Assembly (NCBI GenBank): GCA_963724535.1
Contig: CAVRVD010000011.1
Span: forward strand, 310,001 to 374,000
DNA: 64,000 bases
Direction: 5' to 3'
Source: JADJPO01 sp963724535
Lineage (GTDB): Bacteria; Actinomycetota; Actinomycetes; Actinomycetales; Kineosporiaceae
In this document: one piece after another, positions 51,885 to 60,900 of the stretch
Position numbering within the stretch: the stretch's first letter is position 1
Layout: each line of letters starts with the position of its first letter
The notes under the pieces: model-generated
The model's input: only the letters and a program-made list of their open reading frames with translations
Told to the model about the DNA's origin: nothing
Database searches by the model: none
Position numbers and translations under genes: made by a program

Positions 51885-53951
51885 ATGTCAGACTCGTGCA
51901 GTGGGCAGACAATGGCCGACCCGCCCTCTGCAGTCGCCTGGTGGCCGGCACGGGACACGTGCGGCAGTGGTGGTTCCTTCGCCGGCGTTCTCGGCGCGGG
52001 GCGGCTGGTGAGACGGGCCGGCGCCGCAATGGTGCCGCTCCTCGTCACGGGCGGTCGGCGCCCGACGCTGTGGTGGTTGGTGGCCGACGTCCTGCTCGCC
52101 GTCCTCCTCCTGGCGTTGGCGCTGCCACGGGTCTGGGCGACGTCCCCCGGCGACGAGCACCTCATCTGGGAGCCCTCCGCCACAGCCGTGGTACTGGTTG
52201 TGCTCCAGACCTTGCCGATAGCCGTCCGGCGGCTCGCGCCAGTTCCGGTACTTGCGACGACGATGGTCTCGGTTCTCGCCTACGGGTGGCTCGGGGGGCA
52301 GCCCGAGCCGGACTACCTCGGCGCGCTCATCGCGCTGTACACGGTGGCGGCCACCGTTCCTGGACGGGTCAGTCGCTGGTGCTGCGGGGTGGCGGTGGTG
52401 GTGCTGCCGGCGGCCTTGGCTCAGAACGCGACGTGGCTTGGCCTGCTTCGCGTGGTGGTCCTGATCGCGCTCGTCTGGGCCCTGGGGCTGGAGCGGCGCA
52501 GGGCCCTACTCGAGCGCGCACGCGCTGCTGAGGAGTCGGCCCGCCGCGACGCCCGTGACCAGGCGCTCCGCGTCGCTCGCCGCGACCTGGCGCGCAGAGA
52601 ACGCATCGCCAGAACCCTGCACGATCTGCTGTCACGCTCGCTGACCATGCTCGTCGTCCAGGGGGAGTCACTCAAGGCCGGTGCCGCAGAGGCCACCGCG
52701 CCGCGCATCGAGGCGTTGGTCACCTCGGCGCGGGAAGCCTCAGCCGCGGCGCGGGCAGCGGTCTCGGCACTCGACGAGGACGAGACCGAGACCGAGGAGC
52801 AGCCAAAGAGCTGGGCCAGCCTGCTGACGGGCTTTAGGGACGTCGGGGTGATCGTGGACGCCGACCCACGATTGGACGATCTCCCAGTCCGGGACGAGAT
52901 CGGCAGGTGTCTTCACCGCGTGGTGCACGAGGGCTTGACGAACGCCCTGCGTCACGCCGGTCCGGAATGCACGGTGCACATCCATGTGGAGCCGTCGGAG
53001 ACCATGGCGACGGTAGAGCTGGTCAACGCCATCGGAGCGGACGCCGGTGCCGCTCGGACAACGGCGGCGGGGTATGGCCTGGTCAGCCTCCGCCAGGACG
53101 TGGCTGCCATGGGCGGCAGCCTTACCTGGGACCTGCGCGAGACCGGCTGGGTGCTTCGCGCCGAGGTGCCGTACACGGCCACGGCGAACCCTCTCACGCA
53201 GGCGGACGACCCGACGACGCCGATTCCCGTCATCATCGTCGACGACCAGTCGATGATCCGGCAGGGCCTGCGCCTGCTGCTCCAGTCACACCCCGACGTC
53301 GAAGTGACCGGGGAGGCGGCCACGGGCGCAGAGCTGATCTCGTTGCTCGAGGGGGGCGCGCGCCCGCCAGCCGGCGCCGCCCCGACGGACGGCTCCCGCG
53401 TCAGGACCGCAGGTGACCCCGCCCGGTCCGTCGTGCTCCTCGACCTGGTCATGCCCGGCATGGACGGGATCGACGTCCTGGCCGCATTGCGGCAGGATCC
53501 GCCGAGCAGACGGCCGCGGGTGCTCGTGCTCACCACCTACAGCGACAGGACCCGGATCCGAGCTGCGCTCGCCTTGGGAGCAGACGGCTTCATCGTCAAG
53601 GACAGCACCGGCCACCAGCTCGTCACCGCGATCCGGGCGGTGTCCAGCGGGTTGACGGCTCTGTCACCGGGGGTCGCGACAACGTCACGCGAGAACGCCA
53701 CTGCCGGCTCATCGACACCCGCCCGCCAATCGACCGCGGCGGCACGGCAAGGCTTGGCAGCACGGCAAGGACTGACCCCGCGCGAGTCTGAGGTGCTCGC
53801 CTTCCTGGCCGAGGGGCACTCCAACCGGACCATCGCCCGCCGCATGGGACTGTCCGAGCAGACCGTCAAGATCCACGTCTCCAGTGTCCTGTCCAAGCTG
53901 GGCGTCCAGACCCGGACGCAGGCCGCACTCCTCGCCCAGGCAGCCCCATGA
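51885..53951 (+). CDS. Fused NarL-type sensor kinase and LuxR response regulator
   Basis: 688 residues. Membrane segments (about 60-210) lead to a HisKA_3 histidine kinase domain (phosphoacceptor H246 in RTLHDLL), a HATPase domain (HEGLTNALRHAG, GYGLVSLRQDV), then in the same frame a receiver domain (VIIVDDQSMIRQGL, phospho-Asp D520 in LLDLVMPGMDG) and a C-terminal LuxR helix-turn-helix (LTPRESEVLAFLAEG, GLSEQTVKIHVSSVLSKLG). These are normally two proteins; the join (TATANPLTQADDPTTP) has no stop or internal start. The start at 51885 is uncertain (51912 or 52029 possible). Might regulate the divergent GIN gene. Confidence 0.9.
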   Translation: MSDSCSGQTMADPPSAVAWWPARDTCGSGGSFAGVLGAGRLVRRAGAAMVPLLVTGGRRPTLWWLVADVLLAVLLLALALPRVWATSPGDEHLIWEPSATAVVLVVLQTLPIAVRRLAPVPVLATTMVSVLAYGWLGGQPEPDYLGALIALYTVAATVPGRVSRWCCGVAVVVLPAALAQNATWLGLLRVVVLIALVWALGLERRRALLERARAAEESARRDARDQALRVARRDLARRERIARTLHDLLSRSLTMLVVQGESLKAGAAEATAPRIEALVTSAREASAAARAAVSALDEDETETEEQPKSWASLLTGFRDVGVIVDADPRLDDLPVRDEIGRCLHRVVHEGLTNALRHAGPECTVHIHVEPSETMATVELVNAIGADAGAARTTAAGYGLVSLRQDVAAMGGSLTWDLRETGWVLRAEVPYTATANPLTQADDPTTPIPVIIVDDQSMIRQGLRLLLQSHPDVEVTGEAATGAELISLLEGGARPPAGAAPTDGSRVRTAGDPARSVVLLDLVMPGMDGIDVLAALRQDPPSRRPRVLVLTTYSDRTRIRAALALGADGFIVKDSTGHQLVTAIRAVSSGLTALSPGVATTSRENATAGSSTPARQSTAAARQGLAARQGLTPRESEVLAFLAEGHSNRTIARRMGLSEQTVKIHVSSVLSKLGVQTRTQAALLAQAAP

Positions 53952-53952
53952 G

Positions 53953-53991
53953 GGCAGCCCACCTCGGTCTCGCGACCCGAGGTGGGCTGCC
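53953..53991. terminator. Bidirectional hairpin terminator
   Basis: Perfect 15-bp stem (GGCAGCCCACCTCGG at 53953-53967 with 53977-53991) and 9-base loop, between the convergent kinase-regulator and secreted-protein genes. Confidence 0.9.
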
Positions 53992-54012
53992 GCGCTCATC
54001 ACCGGCTGAGAC

Positions 54013-54528
54013 CTACCATCCCCAGCGCCAGTACCCGGATGCGGGGTCGAGCGCGTAGTTCTGACCGAGGAATCGCAGCTTCACGCCGTACGGCTTGCGC
54101 CATGAGCGCCAGGAGGTCTGGCCGCAGCCGACGTTGGCATCACAGACCTTGAGCTTGTACCGGTCGGCGGACTTGTTCCACTTCACGCTCTTGACACACT
54201 TGCTCCCCGTCCAGCGATAGCGCCGGTACTGCTCTTGCTTCAGCACCCGGAACTTCACGTACTGCGCCGCATGAGTCCCCTTCGCGGTCGGCAGCCAACT
54301 CGAGGTCTTCCCGCCGATGCTCCACACTCCCGTGGCCTTCCACTTGCCGTCGCAGTACGCCGGTCGGGCCTGCGCGGCGTTGGTGACCCCCGGGGCGAAC
54401 AGAAGACCTAGGGCCATGGTGAGCGCGAGGACCACCCTGGCGCCGAGGCGGGAGGGCGAGGCCGCCGGCCGCCGAAACAGCCGGCGTCGGCTCGAAGCGA
54501 AAGGCGCAGAGCGGTAGGGCATCATCAT
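54013..54528 (-). CDS. Small secreted basic protein of unknown function
   Basis: 171 residues. A twin-basic N-terminus and hydrophobic run (VVLALTMALGLLFAPGVTNA) form a signal peptide. The mature part of about 105 residues is rich in Lys, Arg, Trp and Tyr (YRRYRWTGSKCVKSVKWNK) with four or five Cys, suggesting a compact extracellular domain. No family is recognised. GGAGGGACCGAC fixes ATG 54528 as start. Sits just upstream of an IS110 element. Confidence 0.65.
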   Translation of the reverse strand: MMMPYRSAPFASSRRRLFRRPAASPSRLGARVVLALTMALGLLFAPGVTNAAQARPAYCDGKWKATGVWSIGGKTSSWLPTAKGTHAAQYVKFRVLKQEQYRRYRWTGSKCVKSVKWNKSADRYKLKVCDANVGCGQTSWRSWRKPYGVKLRFLGQNYALDPASGYWRWGW

Positions 54529-54972
54529 GTCGGTCCCTCCAGTCACGACCGTCGACGGCAGCGTGGTCGTCCGGGAGCGTCCGCGGGCCGGGTGGGGTGG
54601 CGCACGCGCCCAAAAAGCGTCGGCTGTTGACGATCCGCTGGCCGCCGGTGGCCGCCGCTGCCGTCCTGAACATCCGGTTATCCGGATGGGGGGCCAACGC
54701 TAGGCCGGTGGCGAACCAGGGGGTATACCACTTTCGTTCTAGTCCCATACGCCCTGGTGGGCGGCCCGTTCCGGGCTGAAAATGGGGGTCTGGTCGCCCG
54801 TTGACGTCGCCGCTCCTTGGCCGTTGGAGGCCGTGATCTAGTCGGGCGCTGGGAGCCGCGCTATGGGCCCTTCCTTGTCGCTTCGAGCACGCGATTCAGC
54901 TTCGCATCGTCCCTTGCGGTTCCCACGGGTGACCGGGCCCGTTTGGTCGGCGAGCCTGGGAGGTGGGTTGCG
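54529..54972. other. 444-base gap before the IS110 transposase
   Basis: No gene seen. The segment up to about 54780 contains two GTTATCC-like and GTATACC motifs with lower GC and may hold the promoter of the secreted-protein gene; the part nearest to 54973 probably belongs to the IS element. The exact left end of the element cannot be read without a second copy. Confidence 0.4.
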
Positions 54973-56235
54973 GTGTTGCAGGAGACGCAGGACGAAACCG
55001 AGATCATCCAGAGGATCGCTGCGTTGGATATCGGCAAGGCCGAGGTGGTGTGCTGCGCCCGGGTGCCGGGCCCGGGTGGCAAGCGCGCGCAGGAGGTGAC
55101 GGCCTACTCCACGATGACCCGGTCGCTGCAGTTGCTGGCCGACCGGCTCCGGGAGCTGAACGTCACCCGGGTGATCATGGAGGCCACCTCGGATTACTGG
55201 CGGCCGCCGTTCTACCTGCTGGAGGCGAACGGGTTCGAGGTGTGGCTGGTCAACGCCCGGGACGTCAAGCACCTGCCGGGCCGGCCGAAGGCGGACAAGA
55301 TCGACTCCGTCTGGTTGTGCAAGGTCGCCGAGCGGGGCATGGTCCGCCCGAGTTTCGTGCCGCCGGCCCCGGTCCGCCAGTTACGGGACATGACCCGCTA
55401 CCGGATCGACCTGGTCGGTGAGCGGACCCGGGAGAAGAACCGGGTGGAGAAGCTGCTGACCGATGCCCAGATCCAGCTCTCGGTCGTGGCCTCGGACATC
55501 TTCGGGGTCTCGGGTCGGGCGATGATGGCCGCCCTGGTCGCCGGCCAGCGTGACCCGACGGTGCTGGCGCAGATGGCCCGGTCCCGGATGCGCGCCAAGA
55601 TCAGCGACCTGGAGGAGGCGTTCGTCGGCCGGTTCACCGACCACCACGCGTTCTTGTTGGCCCGGATGCTGGCCCGGATCGACGCGCTCGACACCGACAT
55701 CGCCGCGGTCGAGACCCGGATCGAGGAACTCCTCGCCCCTTTCGCTGAGGCGGTAGCCCGGCTGGATGCCATCCCTGGTGTCGGCCTCACCGCCGCGCAG
55801 GTGATCGTCGCCGAGGTCGGTGTCGACATGAGCCGGTTCCCCACCGCCGGGCATCTGGCCTCGTGGGCGAAGTTCTCCCCGATCATCAGCGAATCCGCCG
55901 GGAAGAAGAAGGGCAAGAACGCCACCGGTAAAGGCAACCCCTACCTGGCCCGGGCCCTGGGCGAGGCCGCCGTCGCGGCAGCCAAGACCGACACGTTCCT
56001 GGGTCAGCGGTACCGGCGGATCGCCCGGAGACGGGGCAAGAAGAAGGCCATCGTCGCCGTCGGCCGCTCCATCCTGATCATCGTCTGGCACCTGTTGTCC
56101 GACCCCGAGATCGACTTCGTCGACCTCGGCCCCGACCACTACGACACCCGCGGCGGCACCCAACGCGCCATCCGCAACCACGTCCGACGCCTGCAAGCCC
56201 TCGGCTACACCGTCACCCTGCACCCCGCCGCCTGA
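54973..56235 (+). mobile_element. IS110-family transposase (insertion sequence)
   Basis: 420 residues, intact. The N-terminal RuvC-like DEDD domain (AALDIGKAEV, VIMEATSDYW, KADKIDSVW) and the C-terminal Transposase_20 domain (LDAIPGVGLTAAQVIVAEVG, GNPYLARALGEAAVAAA, catalytic Ser region) are both present. GTG 54973 is preceded by GGGAGG at good spacing, so the longer frame from 54817 is not used. IS110 elements lack clear terminal inverted repeats and use a structured non-coding RNA from their ends for target choice; the flanking 54780-54972 and 56236-56330 stretches are candidates. No second copy in the window. Confidence 0.85.
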
Positions 56236-56406
56236 CCATCAGACCGCACAACCCATCCCGGCTCCGCTGCGCTCCGCCGGGAGCTGTCGCGCGCGGCGAA
56301 CCTTCGATTTTCGAATCAGCCCGTGGGCACTAGCGGCGCCGTCCGGGTGCTGCCTGGCGCGCCGTGCTCCGTGAATCGTCCCGGGGCGAGATTCGGGTGG
56401 GCGAGA

Positions 56407-59076
56407 TCAGGCGGTGGCTGCCGTCTCGGCACGCCGCACACTCAGGCCCGGCACGCCGTCCGGGCCCGTCGCCGAGCCGTCGACCGCCGGTTCCGGGACG
56501 TCGACCAGCACCGTGTCGCCGTCGGTGATCTCCCCTTCGAGCAGGGCTCTGGCCAGCCGGTCGCCGATCTCGCGCTGCACGAGCCGGCGCAGCGGCCGCG
56601 CCCCGTAGGCCGGGTCGTAGCCGGTCAGGGCCAGCCAGTCCCGGGCCGCCGGGGTGACCTCCAGGACCAGCCGGCGGTCGGCGAGGCGCTTGGCCAGGGC
56701 GGCGACCTGCAGGTCGACGATCCGGGCCAGCTCGCCGGTGGACAGGGAGTCGAAGACCACGACGTCGTCCAGCCGGTTGAGGAACTCCGGCTTGAAGGCG
56801 ACCCGGACGGCGGACAGCACCGCCTCCTTCTTGGCCTCGGCACTGAGCGTGGCATCGACCAGGAACTGCGAACCCAGGTTCGAGGTGAGCACCAGGATCG
56901 TCGAGCGGAAGTCGACCGTGCGGCCCTGGCCGTCGGTCAGCCGACCGTCGTCGAGCACCTGGAGCAGGACGTCGAAGACCTCGGGGTGTGCCTTCTCCAC
57001 CTCGTCGAGCAGCACCACGCTGTACGGGCGACGGCGAACCGCCTCGGTGAGCTGGCCGCCCTCCTCGTAGCCGACATAGCCGGGCGGGGCACCGACCAGC
57101 CGGGCCACCGAGTGCTTCTCGCCGTACTCGCTCATGTCGATGCGGACCATCGCCCGCTCGTCGTCGAACAGGAAGTCCGCCAACGCCTTGGCCAGCTCGG
57201 TCTTGCCGACCCCGGTCGGGCCGAGGAACAGGAACGAGCCGGTCGGACGGTCCGGGTCACTCACCCCGGCCCGGGCCCGGCGGACGGCGTCGGACACCGC
57301 CCGGACCGCGGCGCTCTGGCCGATCAGCCGTTCTCCCAGTAGCTCTTCCATGCGCAGCAGCTTGGCGGTCTCGCCCTCCAACAGGCGGCCGGCCGGGATG
57401 CCGGTCCAGGCAGCCACGACGTCCGCGACGTCGTCCGGGCCGACCTCCTCCTTGACCATCGGTGCCGGCGCGCCCTCGGTTCCGGCGACCGACTCGGCGG
57501 CCTGGGCCTGCGCGAGCTCCTTCTCGATGGTCGGGATCTCGCCGTACAGGATCCGCGACGCCGCGCCCAGATCCCCTTCGCGCTGCAGGCGTTCGGCCTG
57601 GCTACGCAGGGCGTCGAGACGCTCTTTGAGCTCGCCGACCCGGTTCAGGCCGGTCTTCTCCGCCTCCCACCGGGCGGTGAGTGCGGCGAGCTGCTCGCTG
57701 CGGTCGGCCAGGTCGGCCCGCAGCCTGTCCAGCCGCGCCTGCGAGGCGGGGTCGGACTCGCGATCCATAGCGAGCTCCTCCATCCGCATCCGGTCCACCT
57801 GGCGGCGCAGCGCGTCGATCTCCTCCGGTGAGGAGTCGATCTCCATCCGCAACCGGGAGGCCGCCTCGTCGACCAGGTCGATGGCCTTGTCCGGCAGCTG
57901 CCGGCCGCTGATGTAGCGGTGCGACAGGGTGGCTGCGGCGACCAGCGCGGCGTCCGAGATCTCGACCTTGTGGTGGGCCTCGTAGCGGCCCTTGAGCCCG
58001 CGCAGGATCGCCACGGTGTCCTCGACGCTCGGCTCGCCCACGTAGACCTGCTGGAACCGACGCTCCAGAGCGGCGTCCTTCTCGATGTGCTCGCGGTACT
58101 CGTCCAGGGTGGTGGCACCCACCAGGCGCAGCTCGCCGCGCGCCAGCATCGGCTTGAGCATGTTCCCGGCGTCCATGGCGCCCTCGCCGCTCGCCCCCGC
58201 ACCGACCACGGTGTGCAGCTCGTCGATGAAGGTGACAATCTGACCCTCGGCGGCCTTGATCTCTTCCAGAACCGCCTTGAGCCGCTCCTCGAACTCACCG
58301 CGGTACTTGGCGCCGGCCACCATCGCGGCCAGATCGAGGGAGAGCAACCGCTTGCCGCGCAACGACTCCGGGACGTCACCGGCCACGATCCGCTGGGCCA
58401 GACCCTCGACGACGGCGGTCTTGCCGACCCCGGGCTCACCGATCAGGACCGGGTTGTTCTTGGTCCGCCGGGACAACACCTGCACCACGCGGCGGATCTC
58501 GCCGTCCCGCCCGATCACCGGATCCAGGCGGCCCTCCCGGGCGGCCGCGGTCAGGTCGATGCTGTACTTCTCCAGGGCCTGGTAGGCGCCCTCGGGGTCC
58601 GGGCTGGTCACCTTCGCCGACCCGCGGACGGCGGGCAGCGCGGCCAGCAGCGTGTCCCGGTCGGCCCCGGCGGCGGCCAGGGCGGACGCCATCTCACCGG
58701 ACGCCGCGGCGCCGGCCTGAGCCGGGGCGGTCGCCAGCCCGATCAGCAGGTGCTCGGTGGAGATGTACTCGTCGCCGAGCTCGCGAGCGCTCTCACCGGC
58801 GGCGGACAGGGCCTGCTGGGCGGCGCGGGCAAGCTGCGGCGAGCTGGCCACGCCGGAGGTGGCCGGCATCGCCTGCAGCGCCCGGTCGGCGGCCCGGCGA
58901 ACCGCGCTGGCGTCCGCGCCGGCGGCGGCCAGCAGCGCGGTGGCCACCCCCTCGGGCTGGGCCAGCAGGGCATCGAGCAGATGTGCCGGTTCGACCTGCG
59001 GGTGCCCGTCGGCGGAGGCACGCCGCACGGCTGTCGACAGTGCCTCCTGGCTGCGGGTGGTGAGCTTGAGGTCCAT
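56407..59076 (-). CDS. clpB: ClpB ATP-dependent disaggregase
   Basis: 889 residues. N-terminal substrate-binding repeats, two AAA+ modules with Walker A GEPGVGKT and GPTGVGKT, Walker B IDELH and LDEVEK, and between them the coiled-coil middle domain (about 400-520). It works with DnaK to rescue aggregates. ATG 59076 has GGAGG upstream. A HAIR-like HspR site lies 90 bases before it. Confidence 0.96.
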   Translation of the reverse strand: MDLKLTTRSQEALSTAVRRASADGHPQVEPAHLLDALLAQPEGVATALLAAAGADASAVRRAADRALQAMPATSGVASSPQLARAAQQALSAAGESARELGDEYISTEHLLIGLATAPAQAGAAASGEMASALAAAGADRDTLLAALPAVRGSAKVTSPDPEGAYQALEKYSIDLTAAAREGRLDPVIGRDGEIRRVVQVLSRRTKNNPVLIGEPGVGKTAVVEGLAQRIVAGDVPESLRGKRLLSLDLAAMVAGAKYRGEFEERLKAVLEEIKAAEGQIVTFIDELHTVVGAGASGEGAMDAGNMLKPMLARGELRLVGATTLDEYREHIEKDAALERRFQQVYVGEPSVEDTVAILRGLKGRYEAHHKVEISDAALVAAATLSHRYISGRQLPDKAIDLVDEAASRLRMEIDSSPEEIDALRRQVDRMRMEELAMDRESDPASQARLDRLRADLADRSEQLAALTARWEAEKTGLNRVGELKERLDALRSQAERLQREGDLGAASRILYGEIPTIEKELAQAQAAESVAGTEGAPAPMVKEEVGPDDVADVVAAWTGIPAGRLLEGETAKLLRMEELLGERLIGQSAAVRAVSDAVRRARAGVSDPDRPTGSFLFLGPTGVGKTELAKALADFLFDDERAMVRIDMSEYGEKHSVARLVGAPPGYVGYEEGGQLTEAVRRRPYSVVLLDEVEKAHPEVFDVLLQVLDDGRLTDGQGRTVDFRSTILVLTSNLGSQFLVDATLSAEAKKEAVLSAVRVAFKPEFLNRLDDVVVFDSLSTGELARIVDLQVAALAKRLADRRLVLEVTPAARDWLALTGYDPAYGARPLRRLVQREIGDRLARALLEGEITDGDTVLVDVPEPAVDGSATGPDGVPGLSVRRAETAATA

Positions 59077-59165
59077 GGATGGGTCGTCCTCCAACGACAG
59101 GTCCGGCGGTCAGGGCGCACCCCCGCCTACGGCTGGCGGCTGCGTCACTCCCCACAACACCGACA

Positions 59166-59190
59166 GAGTTGAGTCTGTTCCGCTCAACTC
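59166..59190. promoter_or_regulatory. HAIR-like HspR operator upstream of clpB
   Basis: On the minus strand GAGTTGAG-N9-CTCAACTC is a perfect inverted repeat containing TTGAGC-N7-ACTCAA, one base from the HAIR core TTGAGT-N7-ACTCAA. HspR is encoded 1.2 kb away at 60430-60900. Confidence 0.75.
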
Positions 59191-59221
59191 TACCGCTCAA
59201 GGGTTCGGCCCCGCTCGTGGG

Positions 59222-60241
59222 TCAGGCTCGGGCCAGCGCCGCGTTGACCGCGCCGGCGACCCGCTCCACCACTTCCACCCCCGCATCGAAGGAGGCGTGG
59301 CGCGAGCTCAACACCGCGATGGTGTAGTCGGAGTCCGGGCCGCTCACCCAGCCCATCGAGTGCACCCGCCAGACCCCCTCGGCCGGGTACCACCCGTTCT
59401 TCAACGCGGCCGTCGCGGAGCCGGGCAGCTCGTGGTCGACTCCCCAACGCTGGGTGGACTCGACCGATCGCATCAGCGCCAGCAGCCGATCTCGGTCGCC
59501 GCGACCGAGCAGGTCACCATGGGCGATCCGGTCCAGCAGGCGCACCTCGTCCAGGGCCGTGGTCCTGGTCAGCCCCCATTGACCGTTCGGCTCGGTGCCG
59601 GACATCCCTGCCGCCTCGAGGAACGGGGCCATCCCGCGGACGCCACCCACCCGGTTCCACAGCCTGGTCTCGGCGGCGTTGTCGGAGCTCGTGATCGCTT
59701 GCTCCACCCAGGTCCACTCGGTGGCGCTGAGGGACTCGCCCTCCCGCGCCGACTGCCACATCACAGCTGCGGCCGTGGCGACCTTGACGATGCTCGCCGC
59801 GTAGTAGTGCTCCTGGCCGCCCAGATCGCAGCGCAGCCCGGACCGCAGGTCGTGGACGGCCACCGACACCTCACCGCTCCCCTGGTCGACGGCGGCCACG
59901 ATGCCGTCCTGGACCGCCCGAACCAGCGTCGCCGCCTGGGCGCCCCCTGGTCCGGAGCACCGCACCCCGCCGCGGGCGCTGGTGAGCAAGGACGGGGCCG
60001 GGGTTGAGGGCGGGCTCGGCGAGGCCGAGGCAGCGGGATCGGCGGCATCGGTCGACGACCCGGCCGGCTCGGTCACCTCCGCCGCCTTCGCCGTGACGAC
60101 CCCGCCAGCGGCGGTACGTTGCTCGAGCTGGGCGAGGACGCCACGACCGAACACGACGAGTAGCGATGCGGTGACCAGCGCAGCCAGGGCGCGGGTCGGG
60201 ACCCGCGCCCGCGGACGCCCTGGTTGGCGGTGCCGAGGCAT
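59222..60241 (-). CDS. Class A beta-lactamase-fold serine hydrolase, secreted
   Basis: 339 residues. A membrane/signal segment (ALAALVTASLLVVFG), a Ser/Pro-rich linker (60-100) and a beta-lactamase-like domain: ASIVKV (SxxK), SSDNA (SDN) and KNG in place of KTG. No clear Glu166 omega loop, so it is more likely a peptidoglycan or peptide hydrolase or lactamase relative than an active penicillinase. Start ATG 60241 has GGGAG upstream. Its 5' end is 160 bases from the hspR gene stop. Confidence 0.75.
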   Translation of the reverse strand: MPRHRQPGRPRARVPTRALAALVTASLLVVFGRGVLAQLEQRTAAGGVVTAKAAEVTEPAGSSTDAADPAASASPSPPSTPAPSLLTSARGGVRCSGPGGAQAATLVRAVQDGIVAAVDQGSGEVSVAVHDLRSGLRCDLGGQEHYYAASIVKVATAAAVMWQSAREGESLSATEWTWVEQAITSSDNAAETRLWNRVGGVRGMAPFLEAAGMSGTEPNGQWGLTRTTALDEVRLLDRIAHGDLLGRGDRDRLLALMRSVESTQRWGVDHELPGSATAALKNGWYPAEGVWRVHSMGWVSGPDSDYTIAVLSSRHASFDAGVEVVERVAGAVNAALARA

Positions 60242-60429
60242 CGCCCGCGCTCCCTTCCGACCGCACGCAGCCCGTCCCCCGGCACGGTCGGGTCCAGACT
60301 ACGGAGTGTCAGGTCCCCGATCGGGACCCAAGCGGTGGATCCGTCGCTCGGGCGGCCTCATCCGGACGGCGCGGTCGCGCCGTTCGGCGGCTCACGCCAG
60401 TGACCTCGGCCAGGTCACGGGGCAGGCAC

Positions 60430-60900
60430 TCAGCGCCCGATGCGGCTGCGCGGCCGCCAGACCACCAGCGCCGCCCGGTCTCGGGAGAAGGCCGACGGAC
60501 GCCGTCCACGAGGCATGGCGACCACGACACCGGCAGGACCGGCGGCGAACACCCGCGACCGCTCCGCCAGCCTGCCCGCGCCCCCGTCGTGCAGCTCGAC
60601 AAGCTCGGCCTCGAGAAGCGCCAACCGGGCGCGCAGCGCCCCGTTCTCGGTCTCCAGCTCCAGGATCCGCTTGATCCCCGCCAGGTTGACGCCCTCCTCC
60701 TGGGACAGTCGCTGCACCTCGCGCAGCAGTGCGACGTCCCGCGGGGAGTAGCGTCGGCCTCGACCGGAGGTCCGGCCGGGGCTGACCAGGCCGAGCCGGT
60801 CGTACTGGCGCAGGGTCTGCGGGTGCATGCCGGCCAGCCGGGCCGCCACCGAGATGACGAAGACCGGGGTGGCCTCGTCGAGGGCGAACTGGACGTCCAT
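60430..60900 (-). CDS. hspR: Heat-shock repressor HspR
   Basis: 156 residues of the MerR family: FVISVAARLAGMHPQTLRQYDRLGLVSP followed by RRYSPRDVALL and a coiled coil (ILELETENGALRARLALLEAEL). It represses the dnaK operon and clpB, with DnaK as co-repressor, by binding HAIR sites. The ATG overlaps the dnaJ stop (TGATG). Last gene of the dnaK-grpE-dnaJ-hspR operon. Confidence 0.93.
   Translation of the reverse strand: MDVQFALDEATPVFVISVAARLAGMHPQTLRQYDRLGLVSPGRTSGRGRRYSPRDVALLREVQRLSQEEGVNLAGIKRILELETENGALRARLALLEAELVELHDGGAGRLAERSRVFAAGPAGVVVAMPRGRRPSAFSRDRAALVVWRPRSRIGR

Noticed and set aside
54817..54972. Longer N-terminus for the IS110 transposase
   Set aside because: No similarity to the family in this part, and GTG 54973 has a good ribosome site.
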